From the NCBI RefSeq assembly GCF_032062135.1, contig NC_092860.1, forward strand, positions 63,669,330-63,733,329: a stretch of DNA of 64,000 bases. The letters are read 5' to 3'. Below the pieces are notes generated by a model, which had not been told where the DNA came from, searched no databases, and saw nothing but the letters and a program-made list of their open reading frames with translations. Shown here one piece after another: positions 55,349 to 64,000 of the stretch (position 1 is the first letter of the stretch; each line of letters starts with the position of its first letter). The translations under genes and the position numbers were made by a program. This stretch comes from Pyxicephalus adspersus. Its lineage: Eukaryota; Chordata; Amphibia; Anura; Pyxicephalidae.

Positions 55349-57166
55349 ATGGCTGCTAGGGTTTTGTCTGTTAATGTTAAGGGGCTAAATTCAAATACCA
55401 AATGGAAATTGGCCTTCGGGGAGTTTAAAATGCTGGCTTCTGAAATTGTTTTCCTTCAAAAAACTCATTTTGATAGTACTGGTTCCTTTAATTTTGCCTC
55501 TGAACTTTACTCTCAAGTGTTTATGGCCAATCGGAAAAGAGCTGGTGTGGCTATACTTCTAAAATTTTCCTTTAAATTTAGTCTGGCTCCATTGCAGACC
55601 CCAAGGGTAGATACCTTATTCTGCATTGCTCTCTTTAGGGTATCCCCCTCACATTTTGCAACCTTTATGCCCCAAATACCAGGCAGACACAAATCCTCTC
55701 CAAAACATTATCATAACTCGAGAAATTCAACCACACCATTTTAGTTGTTGGCGGAGATTTTAACTTCCCTACACAAGATAGACTTGCTCTCCACAATGCC
55801 TCTCCTCCTTCACAGTTGGTACAACAATCTCGAGTTTTTAGACAATTGATTTGCAGGTACCAACTTTATGATAATTGGGGGATCCACCATCTCACAGGGA
55901 GGCAGTTTTCTTTTTATTCCCCCCCTCACTGCACTCACTCCCGAATCGAATATATCCTTACTAACCTTCCGTTGTTACGGAATAGTGTGTCTGCGGAGAT
56001 CCACCCTACTACTTGGTCGGATCACGCTCCGCTTACATTAGACGTCACTTTCTCCTCTGCAAAAGTTAGAGTCTGCCATTGGGGCATGAATGATTTTTTG
56101 CTTAAAATGAAGGTACCAATCAGCTCTTGCTATGGCTGTGAAACATTATTTTCAAGAAAATATGGATTCAGTGGCACATGGATCTTCTCTATGGGAGGCC
56201 CATAAGGCGGTGTTCCGAGGGTACTGTATATCCTTAAGAGAGACTCCAACCTCCAACGCTCAATTGCTCCGCAAGCACTACGTACTGCGGAGGTGAAGTA
56301 TGGCCAAAACCCTACTCTGGGCATCCTGCGTGAGTTAACCACTCTTCATTCTAGATTGTGGGCTCTAGAACTACGGAAAGTTAGTTGGATTATGCAAAGA
56401 ACCCATTAGCTATACTACTATAAAGGTAACAAAGCTGATACTTTGCTTGCCCATAAACTAAGAGACATGCAGGTTGGCTTTTCTCCTATGGCTATGTAGG
56501 ATGGGAGAGGGGTGGTGAGATATGACCCCTCCTACATAGCCTCGTGTTTTGAGGCTTACTATACTGACCTCTATAAATCTGTTCACCAAACTCAAAAGTT
56601 CTCTTGGGAGGAATTTGCAGCCGAAAATATTTTCTTATCTGGAGGTGTCTGGACCTCCCTCAGCTTAAACCTGAATAGTTGGAGCTTCTTAATAGCCTCA
56701 TCACGGAGGAGGAAATTACTAAAACTATTAATCAGCTGCCATCTGCTAAAACTCCGGGGTCCGGATGGCTGGCCCTATTTATATTATAAAACTCTCCTGC
56801 TGCATCTCCTACCACATCTTCTGGTTCTGTATAATGATTTTCTTAGCGGTAAACCAATTCCCCCGTCCATGTTGGCCTCCCATATTATGGTTGTGCTTAA
56901 GCCTGGGAAAGACCCAATGGAATGCTCTAATTATGGGCCCATAACGCTTTTGAATTTGGACTTGAAGATCTTCACAAAAATTCTGTCTACGCGGTTGTCA
57001 AAATTCCTCCCCTCTCTCATCCACAGGGACCAGATGGTCTTTATACCCTTCCGCTATGCTAGTGATAATACAAGAAGAGTGGTTGATATTATTAATATCA
57101 AAAATAAGAGGAGGTTGACCTCTTTAGTGCTCAGCTTAGACGCTGAAAAGGCATTTGACCGCCTTT
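55349..57166 (+). pseudogene. L1-Tx1 ORF2 of the second copy (endonuclease and first third of reverse transcriptase)
   Basis: It starts MAARVLSVNVKGLNSNTKWK (ATG 55349). IVFLQKTHF (usual QETH), the LVVGGDFNFP-type block near 55745 (frame-changed), HSRIEYILTNLPLLRN near 55940 and TTWSDHAPLTLDV near 56010 (SDH kept) complete the endonuclease. The reverse transcriptase shows RGPDGWPYLYYKTLL near 56757, SHIMVVLKPGKDP near 56880, SNYGPITLLNLDLKIFTKIL near 56927 (usual NYRPISLLN), PSLIHRDQMVFIPFRYASDN near 57010 and LDAEKAFDR near 57138, where it ends. The catalytic YADD is absent. Stops near 55743 and 56203 and frame changes are present. Confidence 0.86.
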
Positions 57167-57752
57167 TCTTCTGCAAGTCATGCAAACTGCCCCCTTTCCC
57201 CCCTCTCCAAACTTTTGTCCTGTACACAAGTGAGCAGGGAAGCCCCGTTCATATCTAGGAGTTGTCCGTATGTCGGATGTCCTTAACCCAGGGATTACCT
57301 GTATATTAAAAAAAAAATACATTTAAAAATATGTCTTTTTGTACATATATACATTTAAAAATATGCTTATTTCTAAGCTAATGTATGTTTTTTAAAAGTT
57401 TTTTATTCATACATTTTTTTTTTGGAGCTGGAAGATTTAGAACTGGAAGATGTGTGCCATTTGAAAGAATGATTTTTTTTAGGAAAGAATAATTTTAATG
57501 CAAGCTCGCTGGGTTCAAGCTGCCGGATATTCGCACCTAGAAGTGCTAGATCATTTGAGTTCATAAATGTTGGGAGAATACGCCAGTGTATTTTTGGTGG
57601 CTTAAAATGTGTTGTTAAATATGTTGGATGGGTCCGATGTCGGATTGCGAATACTAACTTACGATTTCGCTTGATAATGTAACCCTTTTGCCTTTTATTT
57701 CCCCCCTCTCTCTATCCCCCCCATCTCTTTTTCTTTTTCCCTATCTCTCTCA
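57167..57752. other. Repeat-like sequence, then a pyrimidine-rich tract
   Basis: 57200..57320 holds CATACGGACAAC and CAGGTAATCCCTGGGTTAAG words in reverse, similar to the start of the repeat at 51255. 57690..57752 is a strong C/T tract ending CTCTCTCAG that could serve as a splice acceptor, but the sequence after it stops after about 40 codons. Confidence 0.4.
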
Positions 57753-57905
57753 GACCTGCCTCAGGATCCAGCAATCCTGTGTGGCTCCCAGCTTAGTCAC
57801 TTGCACTACAGCACTAGTTTTTAAAGAACCTTTGTCTGCACATTTGACATTGGATGGCTGTCTGCAGTACTGAGGCACTCACTGCTGCTTTCATTTATTC
57901 TTTAG

Positions 57906-58037
57906 GGAGCTTCCACTGGGAGATGCTACTTGTATGCACCAGTTCCTTGGCAGGAGGAAGTGACAACAGCACTGAATCTTCACCATCAGTCTGCAACTAG
58001 TTCTAATCCAGTAGAAGGACTGTTCCTCAAGAAGATG
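57906..58037 (+). CDS. Candidate host exon, 44 codons, phase 0 to 0 (gene unknown)
   Basis: A T-rich tract ending ATTCTTTAG precedes 57906, and AAGATG|GTAAAT follows 58037. The 132 bases give an uninterrupted reading GASTGRCYLYAPVPWQEEVT, followed by TALNLHHQSATSSNPVEGLF and LKKM, with balanced composition unlike the transposons around it. I do not recognise the protein. It lies directly before a tandem repeat. It could be a real internal exon of a host gene on the plus strand, or chance. Confidence 0.35.
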
Positions 58038-58051
58038 GTAAATAGCCTGTT

Positions 58052-58245
58052 CTATGTGAGCAAGCTATTTGTCATCCAGTACAAGGACCTTTTGGCCCCT
58101 AGTGGTCAGGTCCGTTGTAAGTATAGGAAATAGCCAGCTCATATATGACAAAGCTCATTTCCATCCAGTACAAGGACATTATGATGCCCCCTAGAGGTCA
58201 GCTCCAGTATAAGGAGAGGAAATAGACCACTTATATATGACCATT
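58052..58245 (+). repeat. ~93-bp minisatellite, left part
   Basis: The words ATCCAGTACAAGGAC, CCCCTAGTGGTCAGGTCC, AGGAAATAGCCAGCTCATAT recur about every 90 bases. The array is continued at 61447 after the L2 insertion. Just after it, 58250..58370, are two copies of a ~64-bp unit with ATGCAATTTCCATGTGATTG. Confidence 0.8.
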
Positions 58246-58379
58246 TGCTATCCCCATCCTATATGCAATTTCCATGTGATTGTTTATAGTATGCTATGAA
58301 ATCTGACTGCTATCCCCACCCTGTATGCAATTTCCATGTGATTGTTTATGGTATACTGTGCATTTTGGAATAACCTATT

Positions 58380-61300
58380 GCTCAAATTTGAATCTGGCCT
58401 TACCACTATCTGTTCCCCACTCATCTGTCCCAGTTTAGTCCCAGTTTAGTGTTAATTGATTTTTTGCCCTGCCAATCCCCTCCCCTACCCAGGTTCAATA
58501 GATATCCAAAATTCTCTGTTACTCCCATCAGTCTATCCATATTGAGGGCCCAAAGCACTTCTTTTTAAACAACAGGCAAGGTCACGTGCCCCAATCTTAG
58601 GTGCCAATATATAGGTGCTTTGAGAATTAATCCAGGGAATAGAAGCATGAATTGAAACAGAAATGGACATACCATCACACTCTGCTACTCCCACCTCATG
58701 CCTCTGGACTGAACCATCATTGAGCCACCTGGATGTCTTTACTATCTCTGCTGCTGCCATCCTGCACTGTTTTTCACCAAGCTACTCCCCGACATATTGC
58801 TACCACACTCCTGGAACTTAAAAAGATGACAATCTTCACTACAACCCATATAACTGGAGCTGCTCACATGGACTTCAGTTTCCTCCACTGCTGTTTGTAC
58901 TTCTATGGATCACATTTACCTGTTCCTATATATTGCTCACCATGCAGTCTCTCTGCTCGCCCTTTTCCCTCTCTTCCCCCCAGTTTGTTAACCCCTTCTC
59001 TGTTTGCTCATTCACTCTCCTGCTTTCTCTGTCTATACTTCTGCTACTTTTTTCTCTCTTACTACTTGCTGGTGACATCTCACCCAACTCTGGTTCCCCT
59101 CGCAGCCTTTCTCCTCCCTACCCTCTCACCAACATTCACCCTTCTAACCTCATTACTATCCCCACTACCTAAAAGTTCTCACCTCCTTTCTCTGACAGTC
59201 TTTGGAATGCCAGATCTGTGGGCAATAAATTAACCTCTATCCACAACCTTCTCCTTTCTAAATCTCTAAATTTCTTGGCTCTCACTGAAACTTGGCTTTT
59301 CTCCTCAGATTCTGCATCTGCTGCTGCTCTCTTCAATAGAGGCCTGCACTTCACACATTTCCCCAGACCTGGCAACAGAACAGGGGATGGTGTGGGTCTC
59401 ATTCTCTCGCCTAACTGTAGTATATACAGAGTCCTCCCTACCATGCCCTCCCTCATTTTCACCTCTTTTGAAGCCCACTCTGTCCGTCTTTTCCGCCCCC
59501 TACCCCTTATTGTTGCTGTTGTCTACACTGTTGTTCTCCACTGTCATTTCCTCTCAAGCTTCCAACCCATGAGGCCTCTTCTCACAGTTTACTCCCTCCT
59601 AAACCCCACACCTGCTCCCCCCACAACAACCTTCACTGCCCAAGACACTGCCACCTACTTTAGAGATAAGACTTACAGAATCAGACATGATGTCTCTGCT
59701 CACCGGGCCACCTCAACCATATCCACCCCTTCCACCTGTAAATCATCACTGGCCTCCATCAGCCCTCTCCTCTCATCATCTCCATCTACTACCTGTCGGC
59801 TTGACCCAATTCCCTCTGATCCACTTTGTGCCCATTCCTCCACCCTGGCCCCCGCCTTAACCCAACTATTCAACCTCTCTCTTTCTACTTGTATCTACCC
59901 CTCTGCTTTCAATCATGCCATAATTCTCCCTATCCTGAAGAAACCGACACTAGACCCCTCCTTACCTTCAAGCTACTGTCCCATCTCCCTTCTCCCATTT
60001 ATTTCCAAACTCCTTGAGCCCCTTGTTTTCAAAAGACTCGATGATTACCTGAGCACCAACTCTATACTTGGCCCTCTCCAATCTGGCTTCTGAGCTGCCC
60101 ATTTCACCAAAACAGCCCTTTCTAAAGTGGCCAATGACCTCATCAGAGCTAAGTCTCAAGGTAATTTTTCACTCCTCCTTCTCTTTGATCTTTCCTTCCT
60201 TGACACTGTTGATCACCCCCTCCTAATCCAAATCGTGCGCTCCATTGACACTGCTCATTCCTCCTCTCCCACTCTCTTTCCTGTTGGTGTTCCCCAGGGG
60301 TCAGTCCTTGGACCGGTTCTCTTCTCTCTGTACACCTCCTCACTCGGTAGTTTCATCTCTTCCTTTGGCTTACAGTACCATCTGTATGCTGATGACACTC
60401 AAATCTATCTGTCCACCCCTGACTTGTCTCCCTCAGTCCTGGATAAGGTCTCATGCTGCCTGTTAGCCATATCATCATGGATGTCTGACAGCTTTCTGAA
60501 ACTCAATCTGGATAAAACCAAACTCATCATCTTCCCCCCATCAAATTCCAAATCTTCCCCTGACATATTCCTGACAGTTAACAACACAGTCATTTGTCCC
60601 TCCCCTCAGGCATGTTGTCTTGGCATCACCTTCGATTCTGCCCTCTCATTCACCACCAATATTCAGAACATTTCCAGGTCCTGTCACTTTCACCTGCCCA
60701 ACATCTCCAAAATCCACCCCTACCTGTCCCCGGAGACCACCAAACTCCTTGTACATGCTCTCATCATTTCTTATCTGGACTACTGGAACATGCTCCTCTC
60801 TGGTATTCCACTAACTCGACTCTCTCCTCTACAATTTATTATGAATGCTGCAGCCATCCTTCCCACCACTGCTCTTTTGCTAGATCTCTTTGTAGTTCCC
60901 TTAATTGGCTTCCATTTCACCTAAGAATCAAATTCAAGCTCCTGTGCTTTGCCTTCCAATCCCTACACAGCTCCTGTCCAACCTACCTTTCTGACCTGGT
61001 AGAAAAATACTCCCCTAGCCGCTCTTTTCCCTCCTCCAATGACCTACTAATGACTTCCTCACTCATAACCTCATCACACGCACGACTCCAAGACTTTTCC
61101 AGAGCTGCCCCCATTCTCTGGAATGGTCTTCCTCGTCCCATTTGGCTTGCTCCTACATTCTACTTTTTTAAAAGAGAACTCAAAACACCAATTTTCAGAC
61201 TTGCCTACCGGTCCTCTTCTGTCTTTTAAAACACTCACGACTACCCATCACTCCATATCTCCCCTCCTATTGTGTGAGACTTCCCCCACCGCCTAGATTG

Positions 61301-61440
61301 TAAGCTCTTCGGGGCAGGGTTCTCTTCTCCGCCGGTGCTACTGTCTGTAACTGTCTATCATTTGCTACCCCTATCTTTGTACAGCGCTGTGTAATATGTT
61401 GGTGCTATATAAATCCTGTTTAATAATAATAGTTTAATAA
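58380..61440 (+). mobile_element. L2 LINE, near full-length, interrupting the minisatellite
   Basis: It comprises a 5' region (boundary uncertain), one long coding region (58933..61229) and a 3' tail TGTACAGCGCTGTGTAATAT, GTTGGTGCTATATAAATCCT, GTTTAATAATAATAG. The same tail occurs in SINE or LINE fragments at 3893, 5543 and 6480. It separates two parts of one tandem repeat. Confidence 0.85.
58933..61229 (+). pseudogene. L2 ORF2-type protein (endonuclease and reverse transcriptase), decayed
   Basis: It starts in a hydrophobic leader (LLLAGDISPNSGSP, about 59065). The endonuclease opens SLWNARSVGNKLTSIHNLLL and LALTETWLFSSDS (59199..59310), with GDGVGLILS near 59390; most of its second half is deleted. 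The reverse transcriptase shows IILPILKKPTLDPSLPSSY near 59920, ISLLPFISKLLEPLVFKRLD near 59980, then an in-frame TGA at 60091 (usual R). [17 protein letters not shown] (about 60175) lacks the usual KAFD-type spelling. [20 protein letters not shown] (about 60285) and [13 protein letters not shown] (about 60376, catalytic DD kept) follow. A frame change near 60870 leads to [20 protein letters not shown] and RAAPILWNGLPR. A segment before GVPQG is missing. Confidence 0.9.
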
Positions 61441-61446
61441 TAATTC

Positions 61447-62500
61447 CCATCCAAAACATGGACCCCATTGTTAACCTTATGTCCAGGTCTAGTGGTCAAA
61501 TGCAGTATTTGGATAGGAAACAGCCTGCCCATATATTACCAGGCTAATGCCCACCCAGTACAAGGACTTTATAATGCCCCCTAGTGGTCAGGTCCAGTAT
61601 AAGGTTAGAAAATAGTTTGCTCATATATGACTAGGCTAATACCCATCCAGTACAAGGACCTCATCATGACCTTAGTGATCAGGTACAGTATTTGGAAAAG
61701 AAATTGTCTGCTCATATATGACCAATCCAGTACAAGGACCCTATGATGCCCCTCGTAGTCAGGTTTAGTATATGGCTCAAATATGACCAGGCTAATTCCC
61801 ACTCAGTACAAGGACCTCAGAACTAGCATAGTGGTCAGGTCCAGTATTTGGACAGTAAATAGCCAGCTCATATATGAAAGGCTAATTCCCATCCAGTACA
61901 AGAACCTCATTTATTATTTCAGTGGTCAGGTCCAGTATTTGAAAAGGAAATAGCCAGCTCATATATAAAAAGGCTGATTCTCAATCCAGTACAAGGACCT
62001 CATCAATACCTTAGTGGTCAGGTCCAGCTTTTAGATAGGAAATAGTCCAACTATATAAGCCAAGGCTAATTCCCATTCAATACATGGACCTTATGATGTC
62101 TTCTAGTGGTCAGGCCCAATATAAGGATATAAAATAGCATGCTCATATGCAATAAGGGTAATTCCTTTGCCAAGGAAGGACCTTGGGATTCCCTACTAGT
62201 CAGGTCAAGTGTTGGGATAGGAATTAGTTTATATGGGACTCATTCCCATCCTGTTAAAGGCCCTCGCCATTCTCCTAGTGGTCAGGTCAAGTTTATGTAA
62301 ACAAAATGGTCTTGATATTTATGGCAAAGCTATTTCCCATTCTGTGAAAGGCTCTTAGCATTGCTCTAGTAATCAGATCCAAAATTAGGATAGGAAATAT
62401 ACAGCTCATATATGCTAAGGGTAATTAACATCAAATGAAAGGAATTTTCTATATTTCTAGTCAGGTCTGGGATTTGGATAAGAAAAAGCTGCAGGTTCCA
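61447..62500 (+). repeat. ~93-bp minisatellite, right part, about 11 units
   Basis: Units carry CCCATCCAGTACAAGGACCT, AGTGGTCAGGTCCAGTATTT, GGAAATAGCCAGCTCATATA. Spacing of the CCAGTACAAGG word varies from about 75 to 95 bases. Units become more diverged towards the right. It is the same family as 58052..58245. Confidence 0.88.
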
Positions 62501-62759
62501 CACAGGTTTACTAAAATTTTCATATCTAACTGACACAAATTGAAGCAAAGTAATTGTGAAGTTTTTCTAAAAAAAAACATAGGGACATATGTCTAACCAT
62601 CACAAGTCTGATCTGGTGAATTGCTCTAAGGTCTTATGTTATGTTGTCTCTGTTATGCTGATAATTCAGAGAATAAATAGTCGATGACAATACACCAATT
62701 TTGATTCCCAAATAAATATGGTGCTGCTCAATGTATGCTTAATCCTGATACCATTCTTT
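62501..62759. other. Non-coding spacer
   Basis: Nothing recognised between the minisatellite and the antisense L1. Confidence 0.35.
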
Positions 62760-64000
62760 AGAAATAAATCACATAAAGAGGAGAGATCTGTTGCAGGTCC
62801 TAATATGAATACTAATAAATCATGCGCAAAAATACAGAGCATACCTCTTGATCATTAAATTTGATGCCTTGTAATCTTAGCTCCTACCAATGGCTCCAAA
62901 GCTATATTGAAAAGAAGTGGCGATAGTGGGCATCCCTGTCATGGTCCACCCTCTAGTAGTATTGAGCTTGATAGAAAGCCCAGTATACTTATTTGTGCTG
63001 TTGGGGCTTTGTACATTTCCAGCGAAAGTTAGTAAAAGGGTCCCCTCAGTACAATGTGACTGGGAACCCTGAAAAAGCCATTGCAAATTTACACTATCAA
63101 AGGCCTTCTCAGCGTCAATACCCACCATGGCCACATCCTCCCTGGAATTTAGCATACTCCAATACAGCTAGGACTTTCCTAATATTAGTGACTGCTGATC
63201 TGCCTTTAACAAAACCTACTTGTACCGGTAAAATTATTTTCAGGAGAAGTTTGCCCAGCCTATCTGGCATTATTTAAAAAAATTACATTAGTACATTATT
63301 ACAAATGGGGCGGTATGAGGCTGAGTATGTTGGATCCCTATCTTTTTTAGGCAATACTTGATTCTGTACCAGTAGGAAAATAGTGTCTCTCTTGCCACAT
63401 GTCAGTGTACAGATTTGCTAGAGTGGGGGATATATCTTCATTTAGTATCTTGTAAAATTCAATAGTGTACCCATCTGGGCCTGGTGTTTTGCCCGTCGCC
63501 ATGTGGCCTATAGTGGCCGTAATTTTCGCAAAAGTGAAAGATGAATTTAAATAATCCAATTGAAACTGTTTTAGTCTGGAAATACTGTTTTCACCAAGAA
63601 ATTCACCACCAATTTGTTCATGTGAAGGACTAGCTCCATATAATGTCTTGTAGTAAGCAAATACTTCTACCATCTGTTTAGGATGGGAAGTAAGAGTACC
63701 CTCTTTTGTAAATAGTGATGATATATTTTTGTAAGGTGAGAATGGTTAAACCATATTTGCCATCTTCTTCCCTGATTTATTACTACATTTATGGTATTTT
63801 AGGTCAATAAATTTATGCTTGTTTTGCTCATATTTTGCTAACCAATGGTCAAAGTGACATTAAGCAGTAGGCCATGTAGCTCTATAATTAACAGTTGGAT
63901 CAGCATTAAGGTTGTGTTGAGCTGTACACAATTCATTTAATGTTTTCGAGTACTAGGTAAAGGTTTTGCGTTTCCGATTTACAGTGAAAGCAATTATCTT
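62760..64000 (-). pseudogene. L1-Tx1 ORF2 fragment, reverse transcriptase, running off the window
   Basis: On the minus strand, from the right edge: a linker region (FIDLKYHKCSNKSGKK, then ISSLFTKEGTLTSHPKQM near 63710), VEVFAYYKTLYGAS (about 63660), ITATIGHMATGKTPGPDGYT and IEFYKIL (about 63520..63450), a block at about 63240 matching the QVGFVKGRQ region, VAMVGIDAEKAFDSVNLQWL (about 63130..63075), and a decayed region after it (FGAIGRS, about 62890). Motif C is not recognisable. Stops and frame changes are present. The endonuclease would lie beyond the window end. Confidence 0.85.

Larger units (their letters stand above)
53198..57166 (+). mobile_element. L1-Tx1 LINE, second plus-strand copy, 3'-truncated
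   Basis: It has a 5' region starting GCGGGGTGTGGCGGGTGCGC and AAGATGGCTGTC, then ORF1, a ~640-base spacer with a G run (54864..54879), and ORF2 to the KAFDR motif at about 57163. There it changes abruptly into unrelated repeat sequence. LINE copies are usually cut at the 5' end; an intact 5' side with a missing 3' side means a later deletion or insertion. Confidence 0.85.

Noticed and set aside
55313..55744. Start of L1 ORF2 at a codon before 55349
   Set aside because: The ATG at 55349 has a good context and gives the usual MAARVLSVNVKGLNS start; earlier codons read spacer sequence.

Overview
This is vertebrate nuclear DNA, most likely from a frog. It has introns, an assembly gap (11549..11877), L1 elements of the Tx1 type, CR1 and L2 LINEs, ZBED-type hAT transposons, a PIF/Harbinger transposase, a Ty3/Gypsy remnant and many small terminal-inverted-repeat elements. 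The amphibian assignment is inferred from that mixture; the species cannot be named. No prokaryotic features are present. The one clear host coding segment is the first coding exon of mfsd12 (10422..10686, minus strand), a melanosome/lysosome MFS transporter. Its start codon has a strong Kozak context, a clean splice donor follows it, and a CACGTG box lies about 220 bp upstream. No further mfsd12 exon is visible between the donor and base 1, so 1..10421 is probably intron 1. A second candidate host exon lies at 57906..58037.

Layout. 1..850 is an antisense L1-Tx1 ORF1 fragment with a small repeat inside it. 2978..3625, 6480..6760 and 7735..9030 hold small elements, including a 1.3-kb foldback. 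10422..10911 is the mfsd12 start and upstream region. 11878..13150 is a GC-cored element abutting a CR1 fragment. 13306..16547 has Gypsy-type LTR pieces, an antisense L1 endonuclease fragment and a solo LTR with a 5-bp target duplication. 17745..19316 is a longer CR1 copy. 20177..25639 is a set of nested DNA elements. 24385..26345 is an antisense Harbinger transposase whose intron took in one of them. 26709..28380 is a gag remnant between two LTR-like flanks.

The centre, about 29310..50460, reads best as one plus-strand L1-Tx1 copy split by later insertions. A 636-bp hAT MITE sits in its 5' region, a 5.5-kb hAT (hAT-1) between ORF1 and ORF2, and a 9.8-kb hAT (hAT-2) just after codon 8 of ORF2. 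The ends of hAT-2 match those of the two hAT MITEs in the window, so it is the likely relative of their transposase source. Its tail contains long arrays that switch orientation several times. Inside an inverted part of that tail is an intronless, decayed copy of a PC-esterase domain gene (PCED1/FAM113 family) with hAT tail sequence on both sides. This apparent host-gene capture is the most unusual feature of the window.

From 51250 to the end are a foldback copy cut by a TA-flanked element, a second L1-Tx1 (53198..57166), a ~93-bp minisatellite split by an L2 LINE (58380..61440), and an antisense L1-Tx1 reverse transcriptase running off the end. Every transposon coding region seen carries stops or frameshifts, so the repeats look inactive.
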